DNA of 64,000 nucleotides from Quercus robur (Eukaryota > Streptophyta > Magnoliopsida > Fagales > Fagaceae). This document shows, one piece after another, positions 34,436-45,090 of the stretch. The translations under genes and the position numbers were made by a program. The notes under the pieces are model-generated. The model worked only from the letters and a program-made list of their open reading frames with translations, did not search any database and was not told the origin of the DNA. Location of the stretch: NCBI RefSeq assembly GCF_932294415.1, contig NC_065535.1, forward strand, positions 14,341,282 through 14,405,281. The letters run 5' to 3'. Numbering within the stretch: position 1 is the first letter of the stretch; each line of letters opens with the position of its first letter.

Positions 34436-35540
34436 ATGGTAGGTTCAGGTTCGAATCGGAAGAAATCTATTAGATCCCAACGTCAAGATCATTTTATTAA
34501 TCTTGAGCGGAGAAGGGATCGGGAAGTCAGTGTGCATACCACCCATACTAGTAGGAGCCAGTCTTGAGGTGGGAGCCACCTTTCTCATGAGGAGAATACC
34601 AGAGCTATGCAATTGGAGATTGATTATCTGAAGAGGAAGTTGCGCCACGAACGGCAAAGGCGAACTCCATCCAATTTTGATTTCTCTTCTGGCGATGAAG
34701 AGGATGGTAGTTATAGATCCAGATCAAGGATCCCCTCAGTGAATCCTTCTCGTGTGAAGGGGACTACCACCATGGGGGTAGGAATAAGAGTCCATCTTAC
34801 AAAGGCTTGAGAAATGACACTATGAGCAAGGCGTTAAATCAAATTTCCAGATCACATTTCACGTGTAGAATTGAGGGAGGGAGACTTCCTCGGCGGTTCA
34901 CTCAGCCAATGTTCACCATGTACAATGGTTGAATAGACCATGTGAAGCACGTGAGCCATTTCAACTAGAGAATGACTGTACACTCTAAGAATGAGGCCCT
35001 AATGTGCAAAGTATTCCCATCCAGTTTGGGGCCTGTGGCCATGAGGTGGTTTGATGGCTTGGAAGCAGGTTCTATTGATTCTTTTAAAGAACTCACCCGG
35101 GTGTTTGGATCTCGTTTTATTACATGCAGTAGAGTTCCTCGGCCTTTGGTGGATCAAGGCAGTAGGGTAGAGATTATGTACCCTGATTTATACAACGGAC
35201 TGGGTTTGAAACCTAAGGACTTGACAGCTTATGATTTGCCTTTGGTAAGCTTCGACGGGAAAATTGTTATTCCAAGGGGTTAGATTCGACTTCCCATACA
35301 AGCAGGGTTAGAGGTGGTGGAAGTAGATTTCATTATAGTGGATGCTTATTCTCCCTATACGGCCATTATAGCAAGACCCTGGCTTCATGCCCTGGGAGCC
35401 ATTTCCTCCACTTTGCATTTGAAGGTGAAATATTTGTCTGGGGACTGGATTAAGGAGCTTGTTGGGAGCCAGTCCGTGGCAAGACAGTGCTTGGTTGCTG
35501 CAATAATGCATCAGCCAGAAGTGGAGTCTTTGGCCTCTAC
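34436..35540 (+). pseudogene. Retrotransposon gag and protease remnant (fused by deletion)
   Basis: The frame opens at the ATG at 34436 and is broken by stops at 34565, 34930, 34966 and 35281. The segment from about 34960 is a gag domain (MRWFDGLEAGSIDSF, FITCSRVPRPL). It runs at about 35142 straight into the protease region (VDQGSRVEIMYPDLY), where the usual active-site D-S/T-G reads DQG. The rest of gag, including any CCHC knuckle, is missing. This suggests an internal deletion. Confidence 0.82.
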
Positions 35541-35689
35541 TGAAGGGAGCTTATAGTAATTAAGGACTCTAAGGTTATCCGTGGAGGGGACAGCCTAAGG
35601 GGCAGAGTGTGAGAATTTAAATAAGATTATGGTAGATAATGATTCGGAAAGGTTTTTTCAGGTCGGAGCTCAGCTGCCTTCTTAGGAGA

Positions 35690-38600
35690 AGGAAGAGCTG
35701 ATAGAGTTTCTCAGGAGGGACATTGATGTGCTCGTGTGAAGTCCTTACGAAGCTCTTGGGGTGGATCTGAACTTCATTTGCCATCATCTGAATGTCAATC
35801 CATCCATTATTCCTAGAAAACAACCACCTTGGCGTTCATTTAAGGAGTATTCTGATGCCGTCAAGGATGAGGTGATCAAATTTAAGCAGGCTGGAGCTAT
35901 TAAAGAGATTTTTTTACCCCGAGTGGCTAGCCAATACTGTAGTGGTGAAGAAGAAAATGGAAAGTGGCGGGTTTGTGTGGACTTCACAGATTTGAATAAG
36001 GCCTGTCTAAAAGACCCTTTCCCCATGCTTCAGATTGATTAGCTAATGAACACAACTATAGGCCATCATCGGATGAACTTTTTGGATGCCTTTTAGTGAT
36101 ACCACCAAATACCACTGGTTTTGAGTGATCAGGAAAAGACAGCTTTTGTCACTCCTACTGGAAATTACCACTACAAGGTAATGCCCTTTGGGTTGAAGAA
36201 TGCAGGGTCTATCTATTAGAGGATGATGACCAGGATGTTTGAGCCGTAATTAGGCAATAATATTGAAGTTTATATTGATGATATGGTGATGAAGAGTAAG
36301 GTGGTGTGGTGTCCAGGCATGTGGGAGACCTCAGTTATATTTTTGGAATATTGAGGAAACACAAGCTACGCCTTAATGCTTTTAAGTGTTCTTTTGGGGT
36401 TGGTTCAGGGAAATTCCTCGGGTACATGGTCACTCATCGCGAAATTGAAGTCAATCCTGACCAGATTAAAGTAATTAATAGTTTGCAGCCACCTCGGAAT
36501 CCCAAAGAGGTCCAAAGGTTGACAGAGATGATTGCTGCTCTAAACCGATTCATTTCTTGATCAGCAGATAGGTGTAGACCTTTCTTCCGATTGTTGAACA
36601 AGTGGAAGAGATTCGAATGGAATGAGGAATGTGCCCTGGCCTTCCAGCAATTGAAGGAATACCTTTCTCGGCCACCTATTATGTCCAAACCCGAGGTAGA
36701 TGTTTTGTTTGCTTACATCGCTGTGGCTCCCAATGTGGTGAGCTTGGTGTTGGTACGGGTTGATAGTGGTGTGCAAAGGCTGGTTTATTATGTGAGTAAG
36801 TCGTTGCATGAGGTCGAGGTGCGTTACCTACCGTTGGAAAAGGCCATTTTGGCAGTGGTACATACTACACGTAAGCTCTCCCACTATTTCTAATCTTACA
36901 CAATAGTTGTTTCAACTCAACTTCCACTTAAATCACTTTTTTGGAGTGCTGACTACACTGGGAGGGTTACTAAGTGGGGTACGATCCTAGGGGTTTTTGA
37001 TATCAAGTACATGCCTCGCATATCTGTCAAGGGTCAAATTCTCGTAGATTTGGTGGTCGAGTTTGCTGAATCCCCATTAGAAGAGAGAATAGAGAAGCAG
37101 GACATGGATGGAAAATTAGTTGGCATGATCTCTTTACAAGAACCTTTATCCTGGAGGGTATATGTTGATGGTGTAGCGAATCACAGAGGATTTGGAGTGG
37201 GGCTAGTTCTGATATCTCCTAAGAGGATCATAATTGAGAAATCCTTGAGGTTGGGCTTCTCGGCCACAAACAATGAAACTGAGTATGAGGCTCTGTTGGT
37301 AGGGATGACCATAGTCTAGAGAATGGGGGGAAAGACAGTGGAGATATTCTCAGATTCAAGGCTGGTTGTGGGCCAGGTTTAGGGAAAGTTGGAGGCCAGG
37401 GATATGAGAATGCAAGAATACTTAAATTAGGTCAGGCACTTACAATCAGGGTTTGAATCTTTCAGTTTACTGTACATCTTTAGAAGCGGAAACACCCATG
37501 CTGATTCTCTGGCCACTCTTGTAACCTCCTCGGTTTAGAGTTTGCCTCGGGTTATCCTTATTGAAAACTTATGTAAGCTTACAGAGATGAAGAAGGAGGT
37601 GGTCTATATTCATCAAATTAGAGTGGGGCCTAGCTGGATGGATTCTATTGTGCTATTCCGTAAGGAGGATATCTTGCTCGAGGGGAAGTTTGAGGCTGAC
37701 AAGGTACGAAGAAAGGCTCATCGGTTTTGGCTATTCGATGACCAAAAGTTATACACGCGCTCTTTTTCGGGACCATATTTACTATGCATACACCTCGAGG
37801 CATCAGAGCTACTTCTGGAGGAGTTACATGAAGAGATTTGTGGAAGCCACACAGGTTGCAGATCCTTGTCTCATAAAGCCCTTACACAGGGATATTGGTG
37901 GTCGAACATGCAGATTGAAGCACAAGAATATGTGAAGAAGTGTGACCAGTGCCAAAGATTTGCCCCAAACATTCATCAATCAGGGAGAGTCCTTAATCCT
38001 CTGTCTAACCCTTAGCCATTTGCTCAATGGGGCTTAGATATTGTTGGACCTTTCCCTAAGGCAGCAAGGAATAAGAGATGGTTGTTGGTTGGCATGGATT
38101 ACTTCACCAAATTTGTTGAAGTTGAACCATTGACAAATATCAGGGATGTGGATGCCAAGAGATTTGTTTGGAAAAATATTATCACTCAATTTAGGATCCC
38201 ACACACCCTTATCTTTGATAATGTTCTTCAGTTTAATAGCAAAGCCTTTAAGAGGTACTGTTGCGACCTGGGAATTACAAATAGGTATTCCACTCTTGTC
38301 TATCCACAGGGGAATGGATAGGTCGAGGCTGTCAATAAGGTCATTGTGAGTGGACTTAAGAAGAGGTTGGATAATGCGAAAGGAAAATTGGGGGAAGAGC
38401 TGTCACACGTCCTATGGACATATTGGACCACACCTCATAGATCAATAGGGGAGACACCATTTTCAATGACTTATGGAGTTGAGGCTGTTATTCCTCTAGA
38501 GACTGGAATCCCAACACTGAGAATGAGTTCTTTCACTTCGAGCAACAATGATGGGCTGTTAGGGAATAACTTAGACTTAATTGAAGAGCAAAGAGAAAAT

Positions 38601-38957
38601 GTCATAGTCCAATTGGTGTATTATCAACATAAACTTAAGCAAGGGTATGATGCCAATGTAAAGCTAAGGCTATTAGCACTTGGAGATCTGGTATTAAGAA
38701 AGGTATTGGGTATGGCAAAGAACCTAGCGTGGAGAAAGTTAGGGCCCAACTGTGAAGGGCCATATCGCATCACCTCGGTGGCTGGAATATGTGCATATTA
38801 TCTTGAAGTTCTAGATGAAAATGTTGTACCACGCCCTTGGAATGTAAACAACCTGAGAATGTATTATTATTTCTTTGCCATATTTTGGTTTATTACATTA
38901 TGCGTTATGCATCCTACTATTTATTTGAATATCAAACAGAACCTTGGTCATGTCTAG
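35690..38957 (+). pseudogene. Retrotransposon pol remnant: RT, two RNase H domains, integrase
   Basis: Reverse transcriptase spans about 35760-36560 with the YIDD active-site motif kept at 36271-36282. A Ty3-type RNase H lies at about 36591-36893 and a second RNase H at about 37130-37330 (VYVDGVANHRGFGVGLVL, NNETEYEALLVG). The integrase has an HHCC zinc domain (about 37830-37970, ending CDQCQ) and a core (38070-38560) whose second Asp lies in FDN and whose Glu is in VEAVNK. Stops interrupt the frame at 36040, 36094, 36097, 36217, 36247, 37317, 38013 and 38319, with at least one frameshift near 36300. Confidence 0.9.
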
Positions 38958-39590
38958 ATCCTCGGACCACATACCTTGAGTAAATTGATATTTTAAGTTA
39001 TTTTCCTAAGTGTTAAATAGAACCTTAGTTATGCCTGGCTTCTCGGACCACATACTTTGGGTAAATTAATACTTCAAATAATTTTTCTAAGTATTAAACA
39101 GAACCTTGGTCACGCCTGACTCCTCAGACCACATACCTTAGGTAAATTGATATTTTAAGTTATTTGTCTAAGTATCAAACAGAACCTTGGTCATGCCTGG
39201 ATCCTTGGACCACATACCTTGGGTAAATTAATATTTTAAGTTATTTTCCTAAGTGTTAAACATAACCTTAGTTATGTCTGGTTTCTCGGACCATATACTT
39301 TGGGTAAATTAGTACTTCATATCATTTTTCTAAGTATTAAACAGAACCTTAGTCATACGTGACTCCTCGAACCACATACTTTGGGTAAATTGATATTTTA
39401 AGTTATTTGTTTAAGTATCAAACAGAACCTTGGTCATGCCTAACCCCTCGGACCACCTACCTTAGGTAAATTGATATCTTAAATTATTTGTTTAAGTTTT
39501 AAATAGAACCCTAGTCATATCTAGTTCCACGGACTACATACCTTAGGCAAACTAGTACTATCTGGTATTCATCTAAGTGTTAATAGAACC
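38937..39590 (+). repeat. 81-bp tandem array with three-unit higher-order pattern
   Basis: Units start at 38937, 39018, 39099, 39180, 39261, 39342, 39423, 39504 and 39584 (the last partial), giving a period of 81 (the last step 80). Each has a YAGAACCTTRGTYATGCC-like start, GGACCACATACCTT and GTAAATTGATATTTTAAG. Units 1 and 4, 2 and 5, and 3 and 6 resemble each other most (for example CTAAGTATTAAACAG follows only units 2 and 5). The repeat therefore amplified as a trimer of 243 bp. Confidence 0.92.
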
Positions 39591-40076
39591 AATCGTGTTG
39601 GATGGCAGACATCTTCATTGTAATAACATGATAAAATGGACACTCATGAGCACCACTTAAAGCATTTGAAAGTATATCTATGATCTGTTTAAGAGTTGAT
39701 TATCATCTCTAGTTCTTTAGACTTACTAATAAGTGGAAGGTTAAGTGGAATCAAACATGGATGGATACTTTTACCATTGTGTATGTTTTTGGAGTAAAGG
39801 ATATACTTTGTTTGGATTTCAAACACATCATCATTTACACAGATAATTAAGTGAAATTATGTCTCATTTTCAAATTGGGTAAAGTGCTAAATAAGATAAG
39901 AATCATATCAAGACTTATATGAATATCACAAGAATAAAGGAAATGTTCCTAATTTTCATTAAGTTAAGCCTTAGAAAAAGGCAGATTAGTTACAAAAGGG
40001 TAACTTCATTACAAACTTTGAAAATAAAGACAACAGTTAAAAAAAAGAAAAAAGAAAAAAAGAACTACACTGAAAA

Positions 40077-42637
40077 CTATTTCTTTTTTATTACAATTTT
40101 TTCTTTGGCTAGGGCCTTGGTGGGCTGAGTGGATGTTGTTTCTGAGGCCTCAGGGCCCTTGCTTGCGAGGTCACCCTTGGCAGGCACGGGAAGAGTGGCC
40201 AGGACTATCTCCATCTTGGTAGGAACTTCTTTCTCTGTGAGGAGGTCCTGGGGAGCAGTTGAGGGCTTCGTGGCATTGGGGGCCACTCCCTTGGTTGTGT
40301 TTACTTCCTTTTCAACAACCCCAGACTGCTCGGTCACCTTGGAAGGGTTGTCAGAGGAGGTTAGGGCCTTGGTGGGACTAGCCTTGCCCACGTCTGCCAC
40401 CTTGGGAACGATATCAGTCTCAGAGCTGGCAAGGCCAGATGCTCAGATGGCAGGAGGGTAGTATACACTCTCTGTCCTCCTAAGTACAGAAGAAGCCTCA
40501 ATCCTAGTTTGGTTGAGAGCCTCATTTCATACTTGGAGGCAGTAGTTCTTACATACCTCCGAGACCTCAGCCTTCAGTCTCTGCCACTCCTATATCATAC
40601 CCTTCCTATTCGGCCTGATCCTTGGCTTTTTCTACCTAATCCTGGGCCTTCTCGGCCTCCTCCAATTTTTTCTTTAAGACCACAATTTGCTCCTTGGAGG
40701 TGGACAGATGATCCTCAGTCTGGCGAAGTTGCTTTCACTGACTTTCAACTTGCCTTTTTGCCCCTTCCAAGGTGGCATCGACACTCTTTTTATCCCATTC
40801 TACCTCGACCAATTTAGCCTTTAGCTCCTACACACTCTTCTTGGCCACGTGGTAGGCGTTTACAGCCGCGATGTGCCTTCCCTCCTCCTCCTTCATCATC
40901 TGATGGGAACTATTCATCTTCTCCTCTGCTCTGAACATGGCTTGAATGGCCTAAGAGGGGAAGGAAGTACACTTAAAAAAAAAAAAAAGACTAAGAGACT
41001 TACCCTAGCAAGGTCCCTTTTCAAGCCGAGGAATACCTCGTGCTTCCTCATGGATTTGAGGTCAGTCATATCATTGGGCAGCAACAGGGATTACTCCACT
41101 GCATATGCCATGTATCCAACCTTGTCCTGCTGGAAATCTCGGATGGAGGTATCGCTGGGGAAAGGAGCTCCATCCAGCACCAAGGGTGGGGCCTAGGTTG
41201 GGACTGCAGCTTGTTGGTCACCCCTCCTCTCACCCTCACTAGATGACCTCGTCTGCATACCTCTAGCCTGTTTGGCCCCCCTCTAGGGATCATCCTCCTG
41301 GGAGGGGTGGGTTTTTCCTACTTCCACCACCTCCTTACCCTTCTACTCCCTCTTCCTCTTGTGATCGATGGGATTAGATTAGAAGGGTTGGGTGGGTGGA
41401 AGGGTGGGAAGCCTGGTCTAGGCTACCTTCCCAGGTGCGTTTCCCTTAGGTTGGGACTCCAATAGCTCTTGGAGAGTTGACCTCGGCTTGCGCTGTATCC
41501 TTATGGCGTCTGGTATGTTAGTGACTTCTTGGTTATGGCTAGCTTAGACTGGGAAAGGATGGTTGAGGTCACCAGTTGGGATTTCTGGGGACAAAGGTTG
41601 ATTAAAGAGGTATTCGTCCTCTGAGTTCGGGATTTCTACTATCTCTTCTTCTTCTTCTTCTTTGATAACAGGATGAGAATGGTGGCCTCTTCGTTTGTAT
41701 ACTGAAGTGGTTGAGTTGCTAAAGGTATGCCTTTTGGGATAAGGCCGGTGGTAAGGAAACCAGGAGTTGCAACGCTTATTTGGTGCAAGCGCGAATCCCT
41801 TGCATTTATTTGGCACTTTGGCGCTTAGAAGCTAGACGACAAAGGCCTGTAGCTGAGGATCAGGTAGGTCGCTCTCAGTTGACTGTCCTTGTGAACAAAC
41901 CCCTCGGCTTGGAGTATCTTGTCTAGGCTTGGCTGGTTGACAGGGTTGAAGTTCGGGACGGTGGCGTGATGATCTCCAAAACCATTAAGAGAAACAATTA
42001 GAGAAGGGAATGGTGCAAATCAAAGGAAATTTCAAATACTGACACAAAAGGAAGAAAATAGGGATAGAATGTATCAAAGTAAAGAAAAGGTAACTTAAAA
42101 GAAATAAATCTAGACCTAAAACCCCACCTGGTTGCCCCTCTCTTGTCGAGCAGGGGAGGCCATCGTGCCACTCCCCTGAAATGATCAGAAAATCTTTGTT
42201 CATGCCTTTGTTGGAATTAGGAAGGTATGAAATAAGTTTGACCTCGGGGTGCCTAATTTTTAAATAATACCCCTGCCCCTTTAGGTGGTGAAGGTTGTAA
42301 ACCCAGTTAACATCGTGGTGGGTGAGGTTTAAGCCCATTTTCTCATTAAGGGCGTTTACACTACCTAAAATCATAAACATGTTGGGGGCACACTGGGTGG
42401 GAGCTAACCTATGAGTCCTTAGGTAATCCCTAGTGACTGTACCCGTGAAGATTCTCATCCCCCCCCCCCCCCCTTTATGAAGGTGATCATTAGGATTACC
42501 ACTTCTCCCTCCTGCCTATTGGTGTGCCAATCCCCTTCTTTACAATACCTAATGGAGACTCCTGGCGGGATTCTGCATTGAGCTTTAAAGTTCTCAATAC
42601 TTTCCGCGGAGTCTACCAAGAAAGCAAATCTACCCAT
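40077..42637 (-). pseudogene. Decayed antisense ORF of the retrotransposon
   Basis: On the strand opposite gag-pol, protein-like frames run from 42637 down to 40077. They are: a start MGRFAFLVDSAESIENF (42637-42455), a block with YLRTHRLAPTQCAPNMF and HHDVNWVYNLHHLKGQGYY (42458-42120), an acidic block (EEEEEEIVEIPNSEDEY, near 41640), a lysine/glutamate-rich coiled-coil-like part (about 40820-40660, LKKKLEEAEKAQD) and an alanine/threonine/proline-rich end with a lysine tail (40400-40077). Stops and frame changes separate them. Extra antisense ORFs between integrase and the 3' LTR are known in plant Tat-lineage elements. The protein's function is unknown. Confidence 0.7.
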
Positions 42638-43127
42638 TTAGTTGGAGGTAGGTAAAAGTGAGAAGAAGAGAAAGGGAAATTAAGAGGGCCGAGGAGGAAA
42701 GAACTATGTGAAAAGAAAAATAGAAGGAAAAGTAAATAGAAAGGGTTAAAATGACTTACGTGAAATAAGAAACTCTTCTCGAACTAGCTCTTGGTATTTA
42801 TGAGTGCAAAGGTTCAGTTTATGAGTGTAGAGGTTCAGGGTATGAATGCTAAAGTGAGGTAAATGGGGTGTTTGGGCAATATTTATATCAGAGAGAGAGT
42901 GACGAGTGGGAAAGTTCCCGCCTAAGTTCCAATAAAATCTCCAGCCGTTGGATCAATATCGCACCGTAGAACGTGGGAAATATGGAGTCGCAAAAGTTTA
43001 ATAAAGGCGCATCTCAGATGTCGAAGTGTCAAGAGCGTGCGTTGGGCAGTTAAAAAGGCACCTGAGCAGACATATGTGATGTATGATGAGTGCAGAATGG
43101 TTGTGGCGATATCAAAATCCTCCTTTT

Positions 43128-43165
43128 TGGCCGAGGAGCAAAGGAGGGGAATTTCGAGGGGTTAT
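43128..43165 (+). other. Polypurine-tract region before the 3' LTR
   Basis: The purine-rich sequence GAGGAGCAAAGGAGGGGAA, followed by TTTCGAGGGGTTAT, precedes the LTR at 43166. This is where plus-strand DNA synthesis would be primed. The exact priming end cannot be fixed by eye. Confidence 0.6.
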
Positions 43166-43947
43166 TGTAGGGATGTCAGGCCAAGTAGATTATATTGGGT
43201 TGGGGGCCCAGTCCGAGAATACCTAATAGTCCAAGGACAGGTAAACATGTTATAGAGGTCAGCATTAATAAATAAAGGAAGGGATCTAGGCATGATGTTC
43301 CAGAGAGATGATCCGAGGAGGAATGCTTCCTCGGCTGAGCAAGGCCGAGGTCAGAATGTGTGGTCTGACATCAAGAGTAACGTTCCGAACAATTCCACTA
43401 ATGAGGATAAGTATCAAGAAGGAATAGGACAGAGGGAGGCTATGAAATATCTAAAGGGAAAACTGCTACCACCGCATTAAATGCTCTACAGCTAACTCTC
43501 TGGCCGCATTAATGTAGAAATGATACTTGAACAGTAGTTTTAAGCCTTACAGCTACTCTTAGAGACTTCAGGAAGGTGCTGATGAGATAAAGATCAAAAC
43601 TATCAATCTAATCCACACGTGGAGGGCAAAAATGAAGGGAGGAAGATAGTATAAAATAGAAGGGAGGCCGTAAGAGAAAGAGATCGGAAAATTAAGAAAG
43701 AAACACTGTAGCAATAAAAACTATATTTGTAATCAACTTAAAGAAAGATATACAAGAATTGATCTTCTCGAACTGTGTCGAAGACGATTTTCATTAGATA
43801 CAAACAGTCCACTTTTACTTTATTGTCATTTGGATCCATTTAATCGTTACCTAACTCATTGGAGCCCAGTTTTTCTAACCCACTCTCTACAAAATTATTG
43901 TGTTGCCTTTTAACTTTTGGGCTTAGGACTCAAACCGTGTCCTTACA
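43166..43947 (+). repeat. 3' LTR (782 bp)
   Basis: It starts TGTAGGGATGTCAGGCC and ends GTGTCCTTACA, followed by ACTAT. It keeps more C and G at transition differences than the 5' LTR does (for example CCTCGGCTGAG against CCTTGGCTAAG). Confidence 0.93.
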
Positions 43948-43952
43948 ACTAT

Positions 43953-45090
43953 TATTCCCGAACATTAATTCTCTTATGCATAGTTTTTTAATTTAACATT
44001 TTATGTCTAAATCAAGCATTGGAAAATAACTTGAAATTAAACAATGAAAGACTTTAGTCCCAAATATATAGCTCATTATTTGAACTCAAAAACCAAAAAT
44101 CAACTCACCAAATAAGAGAGGAATAAAATATAAAGGGATAACTCTGCTTTCATGTTATTGATAATTATTTTTTGGAGACCGCCTACTAACTATTCAATTC
44201 ATTTTTTTTAAGGGGGTGAGAGGACTTAATTTTGGTTTCTAATATTTGTTAATAAAAAACTATATATGTTAGGTAACTTTTTAAAAATTCAAGGTAAAGT
44301 GTGGCTTTACCCTTAACGTAACTCTTTGCAATGTTACAAAAATCCATTACTTTTTATTGGATTAATATTTTAAAATATAATCGTTAAATTACACATTTTT
44401 GTTATTTTTAACATTACTTATTCAACTAAGTTGTTTAGAAATATATATTTTTGACCTTTTTACCATAATTTCTAAGATGCGTGTTTTTTTTTTTCTTCCA
44501 ATGATGCTCCGCATGTCAAATAAGCTATAGGAGAAAATATAACTGCAGAAATGTTCGATAGTAATAATGAATCAAATGCAAATGTATAGGGTCTAGTGCT
44601 TCGAATTTTTTTTTTTTTAATTTTTTTATTTTGCTGAGACTAGTGCTTAAATTTTATACTTTTTATTTTTATTTTTTATATCATATTCAAGAATAGAAAG
44701 AATGAAGAAAAATGATACGTATAGCCGGTCTTAACTAATCTCTTGAGGATTCATAGCTGTCCCCAAAATTTGGGACTAAAACTTGCTTCTTCTTGTATTC
44801 AAAAGTAGGAATAACAAATTGACAAAAAAACTTGAAAGGCGACTAGAGAATCACCTCCCTTAATATAAATAGCAATGCTATTATGTAAACTTGAATGATA
44901 ACAAACGAGATACAGTAGATTTTAGAAAAGAATGTGACCTTGAGCTAAGGTCATTTAGAGTTCTAATTATATATTTGCTTTATATTAAATTCACCCATTA
45001 ATAAATTATAGAAGCAACAACCTACTCTCATTCAACTAAGCTAGACAGGCCTTCCCTACCCAGCAGTGGATCCTTTTATTGTTTGATAGC
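43953..45090. other. Intergenic, AT-rich, no gene seen
   Basis: Spacer between the retrotransposon and the 3' end of the SKU5-similar gene. Some of it may be that gene's 3' untranslated region. No other feature was recognised. Confidence 0.45.

Larger units (their letters stand above)
33581..43947 (+). mobile_element. Ty3/Gypsy LTR retrotransposon, Tat-type layout, decayed but structurally complete
   Basis: The element spans 10,367 bp with target duplication ACTAT on both sides (33576-33580 and 43948-43952). LTRs are 33581-34381 and 43166-43947. A primer-binding site follows the first LTR and a purine-rich tract precedes the second. Internal order is gag remnant, protease, reverse transcriptase, Ty3-type RNase H, second (archaeal-type) RNase H, integrase, an 81-bp tandem array and an antisense ORF region. 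Two RNase H domains mark the plant Tat lineage (Ogre/Retand relatives). Every coding region has premature stops or frameshifts, so the element is not autonomous. Confidence 0.93.

Noticed and set aside
38937-39590. CRISPR-like regular array
   Set aside because: The 81-bp units are contiguous and similar along their whole length. There are no spacers, and the host is a plant.
40129-40461. 110-codon plus-strand frame in the retrotransposon
   Set aside because: It is the complement of the antisense ORF's Ala/Thr/Pro-rich end. The minus-strand reading has the lysine tail and fits the neighbouring blocks better.
42461-42471. Poly-C run as a frameshift signal in the antisense ORF
   Set aside because: The run separates two antisense blocks, but homopolymer length error or slippage decay explains it without any programmed event.
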